Part shown: piece by piece, positions 36,845 to 46,709 of the stretch | How the letters are laid out: every line of letters begins with the position of its first letter | Position numbering within the stretch: the stretch's first letter is position 1 | Assembly (NCBI RefSeq): GCF_001688725.2 | Contig: NZ_CP015401.2 | Location: 1,054,001-1,118,000, forward strand | Direction of reading: 5' to 3' | Length of the DNA: 64,000 nt | Source of the DNA: Bacteroides caecimuris | GTDB lineage: Bacteria > Bacteroidota > Bacteroidia > Bacteroidales > Bacteroidaceae | Translations under genes and position numbers: made by a program | Notes under the pieces: model-generated | What the model saw: only the letters and a program-made list of their open reading frames with translations | The model's database searches: none | Told to the model about the DNA's origin: nothing

Positions 36845-37771
36845 ATGATCAACAGAGTTCTTATTCGTCTTAAGATTATACAGATAGTATATGCCTATTA
36901 TCAGAATGGCAGTAAAAATCTAGACTCAGCGGAGAAAGAGTTATTCTTTAGTCTTTCAAAGGCGTATGACCTTTACAACTATTTGTTAATGCTGATGATT
37001 GCATTGACAGAGTATGCACAAAAACGTATTGATACGGCAAAAGCTAAATTGGCACCTACGAAAGAGGATTTATATCCTAACAGGAAGTTCGTAGATAACA
37101 AGTTTATTGCTCAATTGGAAGTCAATAAACAATTAACCGAGTTTATAGCCAATCAGAAAAGAACCTGGACAAACGACCAAGACTTTATCAAAGAGCTTTA
37201 TGAGAAAATTGTAGAAACCGATATCTATAAAGATTATATGGCTTCTGACGACAACTCATACGAAGCTGACCGTGAATTGTGGAGAAAACTTTATAAGACA
37301 TATATTTTTAATAATGATTCTCTCGATCAGGTATTGGAAGACCAAAGCTTGTATTGGAATGATGATAAAGAAATTGTAGACACATTCGTCTTGAAAACAA
37401 TCAAACGCTTTGATGAAAAGAATGGTGCCAGCCAGGAACTGCTTCCGGAATTTAAGGATGACGAAGATCAGGAGTTTGCACGTCGTCTGTTCCGTCGTAC
37501 TATTTTGAATTCTGACTATTACCGTCATTTGGTGAGTGAGAATACAAAAAACTGGGATTTGGACCGCATCGCATTTATGGATGTAATCATTATGCAGACT
37601 GCATTGGCAGAAATTCTTAGTTTCCCGAACATTCCGGTCAGTGTTTCGTTAAATGAATATGTAGAGATTGCGAAGTTGTATAGCACAGCTAAAAGCGGTA
37701 GCTTTATCAACGGTACGCTGGATGGAATAGTTAATCAATTAAAAAAAGAAGGTAAGTTGACTAAAAACTGA
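36845..37771 (+). CDS. nusB: NusB transcription antitermination factor (long form)
   Basis: 308 residues, about twice the usual NusB (about 140), as in other Bacteroidota. The NusB fold is in the C-terminal half (about 160-300: FARRLFRRTILNSDYYRHLV, DRIAFMDVIIMQTALAEIL, VSVSLNEYVEIAKLYSTAKS, FINGTLDGI). The N-terminal extension begins with the recognisable MINRVLIRLKIIQIVYAYYQ helix. It acts with NusE in rRNA antitermination. First gene of a five-gene operon. Confidence 0.9.
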   Translation: MINRVLIRLKIIQIVYAYYQNGSKNLDSAEKELFFSLSKAYDLYNYLLMLMIALTEYAQKRIDTAKAKLAPTKEDLYPNRKFVDNKFIAQLEVNKQLTEFIANQKRTWTNDQDFIKELYEKIVETDIYKDYMASDDNSYEADRELWRKLYKTYIFNNDSLDQVLEDQSLYWNDDKEIVDTFVLKTIKRFDEKNGASQELLPEFKDDEDQEFARRLFRRTILNSDYYRHLVSENTKNWDLDRIAFMDVIIMQTALAEILSFPNIPVSVSLNEYVEIAKLYSTAKSGSFINGTLDGIVNQLKKEGKLTKN

Positions 37772-37810
37772 TACCTTTGTCCATATAGTAGAAACTAAAA
37801 CAGATTATTT

Positions 37811-38134
37811 ATGAACGTATTGACTGTATTATTGCAAGCTCCTGCCGGTGCTGCCGCAGACGGAGGTATGATGTGGATCATGCTGATAGCTATGTTTGTT
37901 ATCATGTATTTCTTTATGATCCGTCCTCAAAATAAGAAGCAGAAAGAAATAGCTAATTTCCGTAAATCTCTTCAGGTAAATCAGAATGTGATTACTGCAG
38001 GAGGTATCCATGGAACAATCAAGGAAATTAATGACGACTATATAGTACTTGAGATCGCTTCTAATGTAAGGATTAAAATAGACAAGAATTCTATATTCGC
38101 TGATGCTTCAGCGGCTAGCAATCAGTCTAAATAA
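37811..38134 (+). CDS. yajC: Preprotein translocase subunit YajC
   Basis: 107 residues, a single TM helix (about 19-38: GGMMWIMLIAMFVIMYFFMI) followed by the conserved RPQNKKQKEIANFRKSLQVN and TAGGIHGTIKEINDDYIVLE. YajC associates with SecDF-YidC at the inner membrane. It lies 39 bp after nusB. Confidence 0.95.
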   Translation: MNVLTVLLQAPAGAAADGGMMWIMLIAMFVIMYFFMIRPQNKKQKEIANFRKSLQVNQNVITAGGIHGTIKEINDDYIVLEIASNVRIKIDKNSIFADASAASNQSK

Positions 38135-38149
38135 ATAGTCGGTAAAGAA

Positions 38150-39169
38150 ATGCCTATGTTTGATCGTAGGAAAATAAGATATACATATTTAAAACTATCT
38201 AAGAGAATTAAGGATTTTCTGCTCAGTGATAAGAGCAGAGAGTTCTTAATTTTTTTGTTTTTCTTCCTGATAGCTGGTGGATTTTGGTTGCTTCAGACGC
38301 TCAATAATGACTATGAAGCAGAGTTTTCTATCCCGGTGCGAATGAAAGATATTCCTAATAATGTAGTACTGACTTCGGAACCTCCTTCCGAACTTCGTAT
38401 TCGAGTGAAAGATAAAGGAACAGTGCTTCTCAATTATATGTTGGGGAAAAGCTTCTTTCCGATCAATCTAGGTTTTCTTGAATATAAAGGAAAAGATAAT
38501 CATGTGAAGATTTATGCCTCTGATTTTGAGAAAAAGATATTGAGTCAATTGAATGTGTCCTCCAAAATCCTATCGATCAAGCCGGATACGTTAGAGTATA
38601 TCTATTCCGAAGGAAAGTCCAAGCTGGTTCCTGTTCGTTTTCAGGGGAAAGTGACAGCCGGTCTTCAATATTATGTATCAGATACAATTTGTAATCCGGA
38701 CTCTGTATTGGTTTATGCTCCGGAAGGAATTTTGGATACTATAAAAACTGCATATACTCAAAATATAATCCTCGAAAATATTTCCGATACAACCCGGCGA
38801 CGAATTCCGCTGATTTCTGAAAGAGGAGTGAAGTTTGTTCCGTCTTCGGTAGAAATGACTTTTCCGGTGGATATTTATACGGAGAAAACGGTTGAAGTAC
38901 CATTGCATGGAGTTAATTTTCCGGCAGATAAGGCGTTACGTACTTTTCCTTCCAAAGTTCAGATTACTTTTCAAGTGGGCTTAAAGCGGTTTCGCAGTAT
39001 AAAAGCAAGCGATTTTATCATCCATATCTCTTATGAAGAATTGCTGAAGCTTGGCTCTGATAAATATACGGTTAAATTGAAGTCGTTTCCAAGTGGGATA
39101 AATCAAATACGTATTGTACCTGAGCAAGTGGACTTCCTGATAGAACAAATTACTTCTAATGGCGATTAA
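38150..39169 (+). CDS. YbbR-like domain membrane protein
   Basis: 339 residues. One TM helix (about 32-49: [18 protein letters not shown]) follows a basic N-terminus. The extracytoplasmic part has YbbR-like repeats ([59 protein letters not shown]). In Firmicutes, YbbR (CdaR) regulates the c-di-AMP cyclase; whether that holds here is unknown. The end overlaps coaE by 11 bp. Confidence 0.82.
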   Translation: MPMFDRRKIRYTYLKLSKRIKDFLLSDKSREFLIFLFFFLIAGGFWLLQTLNNDYEAEFSIPVRMKDIPNNVVLTSEPPSELRIRVKDKGTVLLNYMLGKSFFPINLGFLEYKGKDNHVKIYASDFEKKILSQLNVSSKILSIKPDTLEYIYSEGKSKLVPVRFQGKVTAGLQYYVSDTICNPDSVLVYAPEGILDTIKTAYTQNIILENISDTTRRRIPLISERGVKFVPSSVEMTFPVDIYTEKTVEVPLHGVNFPADKALRTFPSKVQITFQVGLKRFRSIKASDFIIHISYEELLKLGSDKYTVKLKSFPSGINQIRIVPEQVDFLIEQITSNGD

Positions 39170-39785
39170 GATTGGCATAACTGGTGGCATTGGTAGTGGA
39201 AAAAGCGTTGTTTCCAGACTACTCGGAATAATGGGAATACCTGTCTATATATCAGATATAGAAGCAAAACGAATCACACAGACAGATCAGGTGATTCGCC
39301 GGGGGCTTTGTGACCTGGTCAGTCAGGATGTGTTTCAGGGAGGAGAGTTGAATCGTCCTTTGTTGGCATCCTATATGTTTGGTCATCCGGATCGCGTGCA
39401 GAAAGTGAATGAGCTTATTCATCCGCAAGTGAAAGAAGATTTTCGTCAATGGGCTGCTCGGTTAGAAAGCGAACAATTGGTGGGTATGGAGTCTGCTATA
39501 CTTGTGGAAGCTGGTTTTAAGAATGAAGTTGATTTTCTAGTTATGGTATATGCGCCGCTGGAAGTAAGAGTGGAGCGTGCTGTAAAACGGGATTGTTCGT
39601 CAATGGAACTGGTAATGAAGCGTATCGAAGCTCAAATGAGTGATGAAGTTAAGAGAAATCATGCTGATTTTGTGATAGTGAATGATGATGAAACACCGTT
39701 AATTCCACAGGTTTTGGAGCTTATTTCTTTGCTATCTAAAAATAATCACTACCTTTGCTCCGCAAAAAAAATAATTAATAAATAA
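39159..39785 (+). CDS. coaE: Dephospho-CoA kinase
   Basis: 208 residues. Last step of coenzyme A synthesis, phosphorylating the ribose 3'-hydroxyl of dephospho-CoA. The P-loop [17 protein letters not shown] (about 6-22), the lid/CoA-domain motif [16 protein letters not shown] and [16 protein letters not shown] are typical. Start overlaps the YbbR-like gene, indicating coupling. The 3' end has a TACCTTTGC sequence (about 39750) that could be a secondary promoter for the next gene. Confidence 0.95.
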   Translation: MAIKIGITGGIGSGKSVVSRLLGIMGIPVYISDIEAKRITQTDQVIRRGLCDLVSQDVFQGGELNRPLLASYMFGHPDRVQKVNELIHPQVKEDFRQWAARLESEQLVGMESAILVEAGFKNEVDFLVMVYAPLEVRVERAVKRDCSSMELVMKRIEAQMSDEVKRNHADFVIVNDDETPLIPQVLELISLLSKNNHYLCSAKKIINK

Positions 39786-39798
39786 AAGGATATATACT

Positions 39799-40233
39799 AT
39801 GTTGAAGACTATCTTGTCTATCTCAGGTAAACCGGGATTATACAAACTTATTTCGCAAGGAAAAAATATGTTGATTGTTGAATCAGTCAATGCTGAAAAG
39901 AAACGTTTTCCCGCTTATGGTAATGAAAAAATTATCTCTTTGGCAGATATAGCAATGTACACGGACGATGCGGAAGTTCCTTTGTATGATGTGTTGGAGT
40001 CAATAAAAGAGAAAGAAAAATCAGCGCAGGCTTCTATCGATCCGAAAAAAGCGACTCCCGAACAATTGCGTGAATACTTGGCTGAAGTATTACCTAATTT
40101 TGATCGTGAACGCGTATATGTAGCCGATATTAAGAAATTGATTACTTGGTATAACATCTTAACTTCTAATGGAATTACAGAATTCAAACCGGAAGAAGTT
40201 AAAGAAGAAAAGGAAGAGGCAGCTGCAGAATAG
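39799..40233 (+). CDS. DUF5606 family protein
   Basis: 144 residues, cytosolic, starting MLKTILSISGKPGLYKLISQ and including NEKIISLADIAMYTDD and LLxEYLAEVLPNFDRERVY-like helices, then a Glu/Lys-rich tail. DUF5606 is a Bacteroidota family without known function. It ends the nusB operon and is followed by a terminator. Confidence 0.8.
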   Translation: MLKTILSISGKPGLYKLISQGKNMLIVESVNAEKKRFPAYGNEKIISLADIAMYTDDAEVPLYDVLESIKEKEKSAQASIDPKKATPEQLREYLAEVLPNFDRERVYVADIKKLITWYNILTSNGITEFKPEEVKEEKEEAAAE

Positions 40234-40262
40234 CCAGTGCCACTTGTTTTGAAAGACTAAGG

Positions 40263-40305
40263 AACATGATAATCAACTTTTAAATGATTATCATGTTTTT
40301 CTTTT
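40263..40305 (+). terminator. Intrinsic terminator of the nusB operon
   Basis: AACATGATAATCA (40263-40275) pairs with TGATTATCATGTT (40285-40297), followed by TTTCTTTT. Confidence 0.88.
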
Positions 40306-40476
40306 ATATGGGTGCTTGTGAATTCAAGAAAATCTAGTATATATCGGGTAGTCTTTTCTTTAAATAAATGTCTTCTACTTATACTGTAAACAATGATGCT
40401 TTTTTATGTATCTATGCACCGTTCATTAATCCGAACTGTCAACCTGAAGTTCGGAGAGGGGCATATACGGAAATGT

Positions 40477-40515
40477 AAAAGTCGGTAGGTCTTTATCAGA
40501 CCTGCCGACTTTTTC
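40477..40515 (-). terminator. Intrinsic terminator of clpB
   Basis: AAAAGTCGGTAGGTC and GACCTGCCGACTTTT form a stem of about 15 bp with one G-T pair. On the minus strand it lies just after the clpB stop and ends with T-rich sequence; it may be bidirectional. The 40306-40476 stretch before it shows no gene. Confidence 0.88.
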
Positions 40516-40532
40516 ATTTTGCATGCTGCTGT

Positions 40533-43121
40533 TTAATTTCGGAATACCAGTCCGTCTCCACCAGCATCAACGATAATTGCTTTGCTTCGGTCTACCTCCT
40601 GAGATAGTAGCTTTTTGGATAGATCATTCAGCAGATAGCGTTGGATAGCCCTTTTTACCGGACGCGCTCCAAATTCAGGATCATAACCCACTTGCGATAA
40701 GAAGTTCAATGCTTCTTCTGTCAATTGCAGTTCCACTCCATTCTCTGCAAGCATCTTCTGTACTCCCTTAATTTGTAAGAGCACGATTTGCCTGATTTCT
40801 TTTTCGTTCAATGGTAAGAACATAATCGTTTCATCAATACGGTTCAGGAATTCCGGACGAATCGTCTTTTTCAACATATTCATCACTTCCTTCTTCGTTT
40901 CTTCGATTACTTCTTCCTTATTGGAACCATGCAACTTCTCCATCTGACTTTGTATATATGAACTGCCCATATTGGAAGTCATAATGATGATGGTATTCTT
41001 GAAGTTGACCACCCTTCCTTTATTGTCAGTCAGTCGTCCGTCATCCAATACTTGCAACAGAATATTGAAGACATCCGGATGGGCTTTCTCTATTTCGTCA
41101 AATAAAACAACAGAGTAAGGTTTCCGTCGGATTGCTTCTGTCAACTGGCCACCTTCATCGTATCCAACGTATCCCGGAGGCGCTCCGACCAAACGGGAGA
41201 CACTATGTTTTTCCTGATACTCACTCATATCGATACGAGTCATCATCGTTTCGTCATCAAACAGAAACTCTGCCAATGCCTTTGCTAATTCGGTCTTACC
41301 TACGCCGGTGGTTCCCAAGAAGATAAATGACCCGATCGGACGTTTCGGATCTTGCAATCCGGCACGACTACGGCGCACAGCATCTGCCACCGCTTCAATC
41401 GCTTCGTCCTGACCGATAACCCGTTGATGCAGTTCTTCTTCCAAGTGCAACAGTTTATCTTTTTCACTTTGCAGCATCTTGCTGACAGGGATACCAGTCC
41501 AGCGGGAAACAACATCAGCAATGTCTTCAGCGTCTACCTCCTCCTTAATCATGGCTTTATCGCCTTGCATATCACGCAGTTTCTTTTGAGTATCTTCTAT
41601 TTCTTTATCCAAAGCCTGAAGTTTGCCATAACGGATTTCGGCTACTTTGCCATAATCGCCTTCACGTTCGGCTTTTTCTGCCTCGAATTTCAAGTTCTCT
41701 ATTTCTACTTTATTCTGCTGAATCTTATCCATCAACGTCTTTTCACTCTGCCATTTGGCTTTGAAAGACTTTTCCTGTTCTTTGAGCTCGGCAAGTTCCT
41801 TGCCTATGATTTCCAATTTCGGTTTATCGTTTTCACGTTTGATAGCCTCGCGCTCAATTTCCAGCTGCTTGATTTTACGGGAAATCTCATCCAGTTCTTC
41901 AGGAACGGAATCTACCTCCATACGCAGTTTGGCTGCGGCTTCATCCATCAGGTCGATGGCTTTATCCGGCAGGAAACGGTCGGTGATGTAACGGCTACTC
42001 AATTCGACGGCTGCAATGATTGCGTCGTCTTTGATACGTACGTGATGATGGTTCTCGTAACGTTCTTTCAATCCGCGAAGGATGGAAATGGTACTCAAGT
42101 TATCCGGTTCGTCCACTTGCACGATTTGGAAACGACGCTCCAATGCTTTATCCTTTTCGAAGTATTTTTGATACTCGTCGAGGGTGGTTGCACCGATGGA
42201 ACGTAGTTCTCCACGAGCTAAGGCGGGCTTTAGAATGTTGGCGGCATCCATGGCACCTTCACCTTTTCCGGCACCTACCAGCGTATGAATCTCATCAATG
42301 AACAGAATAATATCACCTTCTGATTTCTTCACCTCATTGACAACTGCTTTCAATCGTTCTTCAAATTCACCTTTATACTTTGCGCCGGCAACCAATGCTC
42401 CCATATCCAGTGAATAAACCTGTTTGTTCTTCAGGTTTTCGGGCACGTCTCCGCGAAGGATACGATGTGCCAACCCTTCTACAATGGCCGTTTTACCGGT
42501 ACCCGGTTCACCAATCAGAATTGGGTTGTTCTTTGTACGGCGGCTCAATATCTGTAATACCCGGCGGATTTCTTCATCACGTCCGATTACAGGATCCAGC
42601 TTGCCGCTACGGGCAGCCTCGTTCAGGTTGATGGCATACTTTTCCAATGATTGATAAGTATCTTCACTGGATTGTGATGTTACCTTTTCTCCTTTTCTCA
42701 ATTCGCTGATAGCGTTGCGCAATTCTTTTTCCGTCATACCAGCATCTTTCAAAATCGTGGAGACGGTACTCTTAACAGTCAGCAATGCCAGTATGATAGG
42801 CTCCAACGAAACAAACTCGTCGCCCATTTCTTTAGAATACTGTGTTGCTTTTTGCAGTACTTCGTTGGATTCACGACTTAGATACGGTTCTCCGCCGGAT
42901 ACTTTCGGCAGTGAATCGATTTGCTTGTCGGTCACAACAGCTACTTGCTGTCCATTCATGCCAAGTTTTTGGAAGAGGAAATTGGTGACATTCTCGCCTA
43001 CTTTCATCACTCCCTGCATGATGTGGACAGGTTCAATGGCTTGTTGTCCCCGGCTTTGTACCAGGTTTACGGCCTCCTGTATCGCTTCTTGAGATTTGAT
43101 GGTAAAATTGTTAAAGTTCAT
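40533..43121 (-). CDS. clpB: ATP-dependent chaperone ClpB
   Basis: 862 residues, complete ClpB disaggregase working with DnaK. In order: N-domain (about 1-145), AAA-1 with Walker [15 protein letters not shown] (about 204-217) and Walker [13 protein letters not shown], the coiled-coil M domain (about 405-530), AAA-2 with Walker [15 protein letters not shown] (about 605-618) and Walker [16 protein letters not shown], and the C-terminal domain ([14 protein letters not shown]). No ClpP loop motif is needed or seen. Single-gene unit; no heat-shock operator is recognised. Confidence 0.98.
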   Translation of the reverse strand: MNFNNFTIKSQEAIQEAVNLVQSRGQQAIEPVHIMQGVMKVGENVTNFLFQKLGMNGQQVAVVTDKQIDSLPKVSGGEPYLSRESNEVLQKATQYSKEMGDEFVSLEPIILALLTVKSTVSTILKDAGMTEKELRNAISELRKGEKVTSQSSEDTYQSLEKYAINLNEAARSGKLDPVIGRDEEIRRVLQILSRRTKNNPILIGEPGTGKTAIVEGLAHRILRGDVPENLKNKQVYSLDMGALVAGAKYKGEFEERLKAVVNEVKKSEGDIILFIDEIHTLVGAGKGEGAMDAANILKPALARGELRSIGATTLDEYQKYFEKDKALERRFQIVQVDEPDNLSTISILRGLKERYENHHHVRIKDDAIIAAVELSSRYITDRFLPDKAIDLMDEAAAKLRMEVDSVPEELDEISRKIKQLEIEREAIKRENDKPKLEIIGKELAELKEQEKSFKAKWQSEKTLMDKIQQNKVEIENLKFEAEKAEREGDYGKVAEIRYGKLQALDKEIEDTQKKLRDMQGDKAMIKEEVDAEDIADVVSRWTGIPVSKMLQSEKDKLLHLEEELHQRVIGQDEAIEAVADAVRRSRAGLQDPKRPIGSFIFLGTTGVGKTELAKALAEFLFDDETMMTRIDMSEYQEKHSVSRLVGAPPGYVGYDEGGQLTEAIRRKPYSVVLFDEIEKAHPDVFNILLQVLDDGRLTDNKGRVVNFKNTIIIMTSNMGSSYIQSQMEKLHGSNKEEVIEETKKEVMNMLKKTIRPEFLNRIDETIMFLPLNEKEIRQIVLLQIKGVQKMLAENGVELQLTEEALNFLSQVGYDPEFGARPVKRAIQRYLLNDLSKKLLSQEVDRSKAIIVDAGGDGLVFRN

Positions 43122-43279
43122 ATCTTTTCTCTCCTTTCTTATTTCACGTTTTTAATAACACCTCAAAAGGCGCAAAAGATTTGCCAAGTATAAAAATATG
43201 ACAAAATAGCATGAATATTAAGGAGTTAAAAGACAAAATGACCTTTTTACCTGGATATGACTGACGGATTTACCATATA

Positions 43280-43344
43280 CTCCACAGAATAGGATGGACT
43301 TCAGAATAAGATGGGTTTTCAATGAAGTTTACTATTCTGTGGAG
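43280..43344 (-). terminator. 13-bp inverted repeat downstream of the pRiA4b-like gene
   Basis: CTCCACAGAATAG (43280-43292) and CTATTCTGTGGAG (43332-43344) are perfect inverted copies with a 39-nt loop, ten bases after the stop codon. The loop contains another TATTCTG-like copy. Possibly a terminator, although no T-run follows. Confidence 0.55.
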
Positions 43345-43353
43345 AAACAATTG

Positions 43354-44988
43354 TTAGAAGATTCTTATCGGGAAGAAGTCTCTAAGCTCTCTTTCTACTT
43401 TTTTTGCATTAAATTTGTGTGCGTTGAAATTCTTTCCCAGCCATTCCCGATATTCTTTTGCGGCTTTTGAGTGTGGTTGTTTTAATGCCTCCAACATCTC
43501 TTGGTAACCATATATTCCTCCGCAATCTTCGGGCGGGCATGCATTTGCTCCGTCTATGAGAAAGACGCCTTGTGTTTCGTTCTTCTTATATGCTTGTTGT
43601 GATTCCAGGGTAATCCGATGCATCCAGCTATCTCCGAAATCATATTCATATTTAATATGTGAACCTTTTCGGGTAAGGAGCTCTCCTAAAGAGAGAGAGT
43701 AGGAATTGACTGTATTATCGAGATTAAACCAAAAATCGTCATCGGATTCTTCGGTTGTATATATTGTTTTCCCTTTTTGAAACAGATGCAAGTGATAGCC
43801 TTCCCATCCCATTGCGGTATTTATGACTTCCGCAAAACTTTCCAGACGGATGTTGGAAGGAACTTCCACTATACGATATATTTCCGGGTCGGAATCAATC
43901 AAGGAAATTTTTATATTGAGTTTTTTAGAAGTTTGTTCTTCCATGTAGAAAGATTTGTCGTATTCTTCATCATCAAACTCGTCATCGTATTCATCATTAA
44001 ACTTGTCATCGTCAAATTTATGATTCTCATAGAAGGCAGTGAGCTCATTCAACAAGCTCATTAGTTCTTCCATACTGTCCACTTCCAATCCCTTCAGTTC
44101 TGCACGTGGCATTTCTTTTTTTATCTCTTTGATTCCTTTTCTCGTTAATGTATTGGGTATTTTGAATCGTTTATAGATTTTTTCCAATATAGGCAACGTT
44201 TCTATGCCACGAATATTCATCAACGTATCTGTGATATAATCAATGATCGCGAGATTATTATCTTCCCCACGCTCAAACCGATCATAATAAGAATTCAATA
44301 ATTGGCAGAACCAGTTAATAATTTCCAATCTTCGTTCAGGGTTGCTTATGGCAATTTGTGCGACAGCACTACAAATATCTTCTTTTCCGAAAGGAGCGAT
44401 TCCGTTTTCATTCATGAAACCAAGTAGCAAAGGCAATTGGTTCTGCCCAAGTTGGTAAATGATGGCAATGGTAGCTTCATCCTGCATGAGGTGACAATAG
44501 GAAGAGAGAAAAGTCGGACTTTGCCGCATTATTTCCAAGATGATATTTAAAGAAGATTCCATTCGGTAATGTTCCATCGCCCAGTAGATATACCATAACT
44601 TAAACTTTCTTTCCTCTTCTTCTATTTCGTTTTCGATAGGTCCTTGATACTGGATAAATAGTTGTAGGATAAAGTTGCGCAAATCTTTTTCTAATTCGGC
44701 GGCGGGTACTGTCGTGCAATCTTTTTTAAACTCGTCCAATGGGTAGTCTTTGCGTGTCTTCATATCCCAAAGCCTTTGCAGGTAAGTTGCAATAGGGGTT
44801 GCTTCCGAGCTATAGTCTGGTTGCTGATAGTCATAGAAAGCTTCTTCCATTTGTTGGTAGAGTTTCTCTAATCCGTTATTGCTTAATATATTTATCAATT
44901 CCTGTTGTTCTTCAGGTGTAAACAAGTTTAATACTTCAGTGATAATCGCATCGAGGCCAATCGAAGTTTGGTTCTTTTTTTTGTTCAT
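43354..44988 (-). CDS. Plasmid pRiA4b ORF-3-like (PF07929) protein with helical N-terminal region
   Basis: 544 residues from the ATG at 44988 (MNKKKNQTSIGLD); an upstream TTG is unlikely. The C-terminal ~180 residues form the pRiA4b ORF-3-like domain (ISLIDSDPEIYRIVEVPSNI, GWEGYHLHLFQKGKTIYTTE, YEYDFGDSWMHRITLE). The N-terminal ~330 residues are helical, HEAT-like and unassigned. An acidic linker (DDDKFNDEYDDEFDDEEYD) separates them. The domain occurs in plasmid and transposon passenger proteins; its function is unknown. Confidence 0.75.
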   Translation of the reverse strand: MNKKKNQTSIGLDAIITEVLNLFTPEEQQELINILSNNGLEKLYQQMEEAFYDYQQPDYSSEATPIATYLQRLWDMKTRKDYPLDEFKKDCTTVPAAELEKDLRNFILQLFIQYQGPIENEIEEEERKFKLWYIYWAMEHYRMESSLNIILEIMRQSPTFLSSYCHLMQDEATIAIIYQLGQNQLPLLLGFMNENGIAPFGKEDICSAVAQIAISNPERRLEIINWFCQLLNSYYDRFERGEDNNLAIIDYITDTLMNIRGIETLPILEKIYKRFKIPNTLTRKGIKEIKKEMPRAELKGLEVDSMEELMSLLNELTAFYENHKFDDDKFNDEYDDEFDDEEYDKSFYMEEQTSKKLNIKISLIDSDPEIYRIVEVPSNIRLESFAEVINTAMGWEGYHLHLFQKGKTIYTTEESDDDFWFNLDNTVNSYSLSLGELLTRKGSHIKYEYDFGDSWMHRITLESQQAYKKNETQGVFLIDGANACPPEDCGGIYGYQEMLEALKQPHSKAAKEYREWLGKNFNAHKFNAKKVERELRDFFPIRIF

Positions 44989-45105
44989 TATAGTGTTATT
45001 TAGTAAAATTACCAATTTTCTCCAAAGGTACGCTTCTTTATTGAGTAATAGCCTGATAATTTCTCTTTTTTTTAAATATTCTTTCCGGAGAAGATAAGAA
45101 AGTTT

Positions 45106-45113
45106 ATCTTTGC
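45106..45113 (+). promoter_or_regulatory. -7 box TATCTTTG
   Basis: A perfect TAnnTTTG match 33 bases before the ATG at 45147 of the DUF6621-like gene. Confidence 0.6.
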
Positions 45114-45146
45114 CCTATAGTAGAGAGTAAATCTGTTTTCTAATTG

Positions 45147-45743
45147 ATGACTAATGATATGAATGATAAGCCACAAATAAAATTATCGGAGACAGTGGTG
45201 CTGATTGATGCCGCTTTCCTGAATTTTGTAATTACGGATATGAAGAAATACTTCGAAGCGACTTTGCAACGTACTTTGCAAGAGATAGATCTTTCGATGT
45301 TGACTACCTATCTGACTTTGGATGCCGGGATTGCGGAAGGAAAAAATGAAGTGCAGTTTCTTTTTGTTTATGATAAAGAGTCGGGTAATCTTGTGCATTG
45401 CCAGCCTTCTGACTTGGAGAAGGAGTTGAATGGAGTTGCTTTTCAAAGCCCTTATGGAGAGTATTCGTTTGCCAGTGTTCCGTCGGAAGGGATGGTGTCG
45501 AGAGAGGACTTGTTTTTAGACTTATTATCCATTGTAGCCGATTCGGCCGATGTAAAAAAAATGATTCTGGTATCTTTCAATGAAGAATATGGAAAGAAAG
45601 TGACTGATGCTTTGAATAAAGTGCAGGGCAAGGAAATTGTCCAATTCCGCATGAACGAACCGGATGCTCCGGTAGCTTATCAATGGGATATGTTGGCTTT
45701 TCCTGTCATGCAGGCATTGGGAATCAGAGCCGATGAATTATAA
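45147..45743 (+). CDS. DUF6621-like protein
   Basis: 198 residues from the ATG at 45147 (a further ATG at 45159 is possible). Cytosolic; motifs include SETVVLIDAAFLNFVITDMK near the N-terminus and DVKKMILVSFNEEYGKKV. It resembles a small Bacteroides-specific family (DUF6621, recalled not searched). The adjacent LysR gene 69 bp downstream on the same strand is a usual neighbour. Function is unknown. Confidence 0.65.
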   Translation: MTNDMNDKPQIKLSETVVLIDAAFLNFVITDMKKYFEATLQRTLQEIDLSMLTTYLTLDAGIAEGKNEVQFLFVYDKESGNLVHCQPSDLEKELNGVAFQSPYGEYSFASVPSEGMVSREDLFLDLLSIVADSADVKKMILVSFNEEYGKKVTDALNKVQGKEIVQFRMNEPDAPVAYQWDMLAFPVMQALGIRADEL

Positions 45744-45812
45744 CCATAACTACCCGTTTCAGTCACTAATCGCTAATCACTAATCACTAAATAAGTTAAT
45801 CACTATTTTTCC

Positions 45813-46709
45813 ATGTCCGATTTTCGTTTAAAAGTATTTCAGAGCGTGGCGAAGAACTTAAGTTTCACGAAAGCTTCGCAAGAATTGTTTGTCAGCCAGC
45901 CTGCCATCACTAAGCACATTCAGGAACTGGAAGCTTATTATCAGACCCGTTTGTTCGATCGTCAGGGCAGCAAGATTTCGTTGACTAAGTCCGGACAATT
46001 ATTGTTGAAACATAGCGAAAAGATTTTGGACGATTATAAACAGTTGGAATATGAGATGCATCTGTTGCATAATGAGTATATCGGCGAACTGAAGCTGGGT
46101 GCCAGTACTACGATTGCGCAATATGTACTTCCTCCTTTGTTGGCGGAGTTTATAGCCAAGTTTCCACAGGTCAATCTTTCTTTGATTAATGGAAATTCGC
46201 GGGGAGTGGAAGCTGCTCTGCAAGAACATCGGATTGACTTGGGATTGGTTGAAGGAATCTTCCGTTTGCCTAATCTGAAGTATACTCCATTTTTGCAAGA
46301 CGAACTGGTTGCCGTGGTTCATACCCATAGTAAATTGGCTGTTTCGGATGAGATCACTCCGGAAGATTTGCCCAATATCCCCTTGGTTTTGCGGGAGAGG
46401 GGTTCGGGAACGTTGGATGTGTTTGAGCGTTCCCTGTTACACCATAATTTGAAACTTTCTTCTTTGAATGTATTGATGTATCTCGGTAGTACGGAGAGCA
46501 TCAAACTTTTTTTGGAACATGCAGATTGTATGGGAATTGTTTCTATCCGTTCGGTTTATAAGGAACTGGTTGCCGGTAATTTTCGTGTGGTTGAGATAAA
46601 AGGAATGCCCATGCAGCGCGAGTTTAATTTTGTGCAACTGCAAGGGCAGGAGGGAGGTTTATCCCAAGTTTTCATGCGATTTGCCGGACATCACCGTAAG
46701 AATTTGTAA
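45813..46709 (+). CDS. LysR family transcriptional regulator
   Basis: 298 residues. The N-terminal winged HTH (about 1-60: FRLKVFQSVAKNLSFTKASQ, ELFVSQPAITKHIQELE) and the C-terminal periplasmic-binding-like effector domain (about 88-290: GELKLGASTTIAQYVLPPLL, LGLVEGIFRLPNLKYTPF) are complete. It resembles CysB/CysL-type regulators. Its stop abuts the convergent ATPase gene (no spacer), so no terminator separates them. Confidence 0.9.
   Translation: MSDFRLKVFQSVAKNLSFTKASQELFVSQPAITKHIQELEAYYQTRLFDRQGSKISLTKSGQLLLKHSEKILDDYKQLEYEMHLLHNEYIGELKLGASTTIAQYVLPPLLAEFIAKFPQVNLSLINGNSRGVEAALQEHRIDLGLVEGIFRLPNLKYTPFLQDELVAVVHTHSKLAVSDEITPEDLPNIPLVLRERGSGTLDVFERSLLHHNLKLSSLNVLMYLGSTESIKLFLEHADCMGIVSIRSVYKELVAGNFRVVEIKGMPMQREFNFVQLQGQEGGLSQVFMRFAGHHRKNL

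Noticed and set aside
41352..42206. 284-codon ORF antisense to clpB
   Set aside because: It lies wholly inside the clpB coding region on the opposite strand and shows no family features; a shadow frame.
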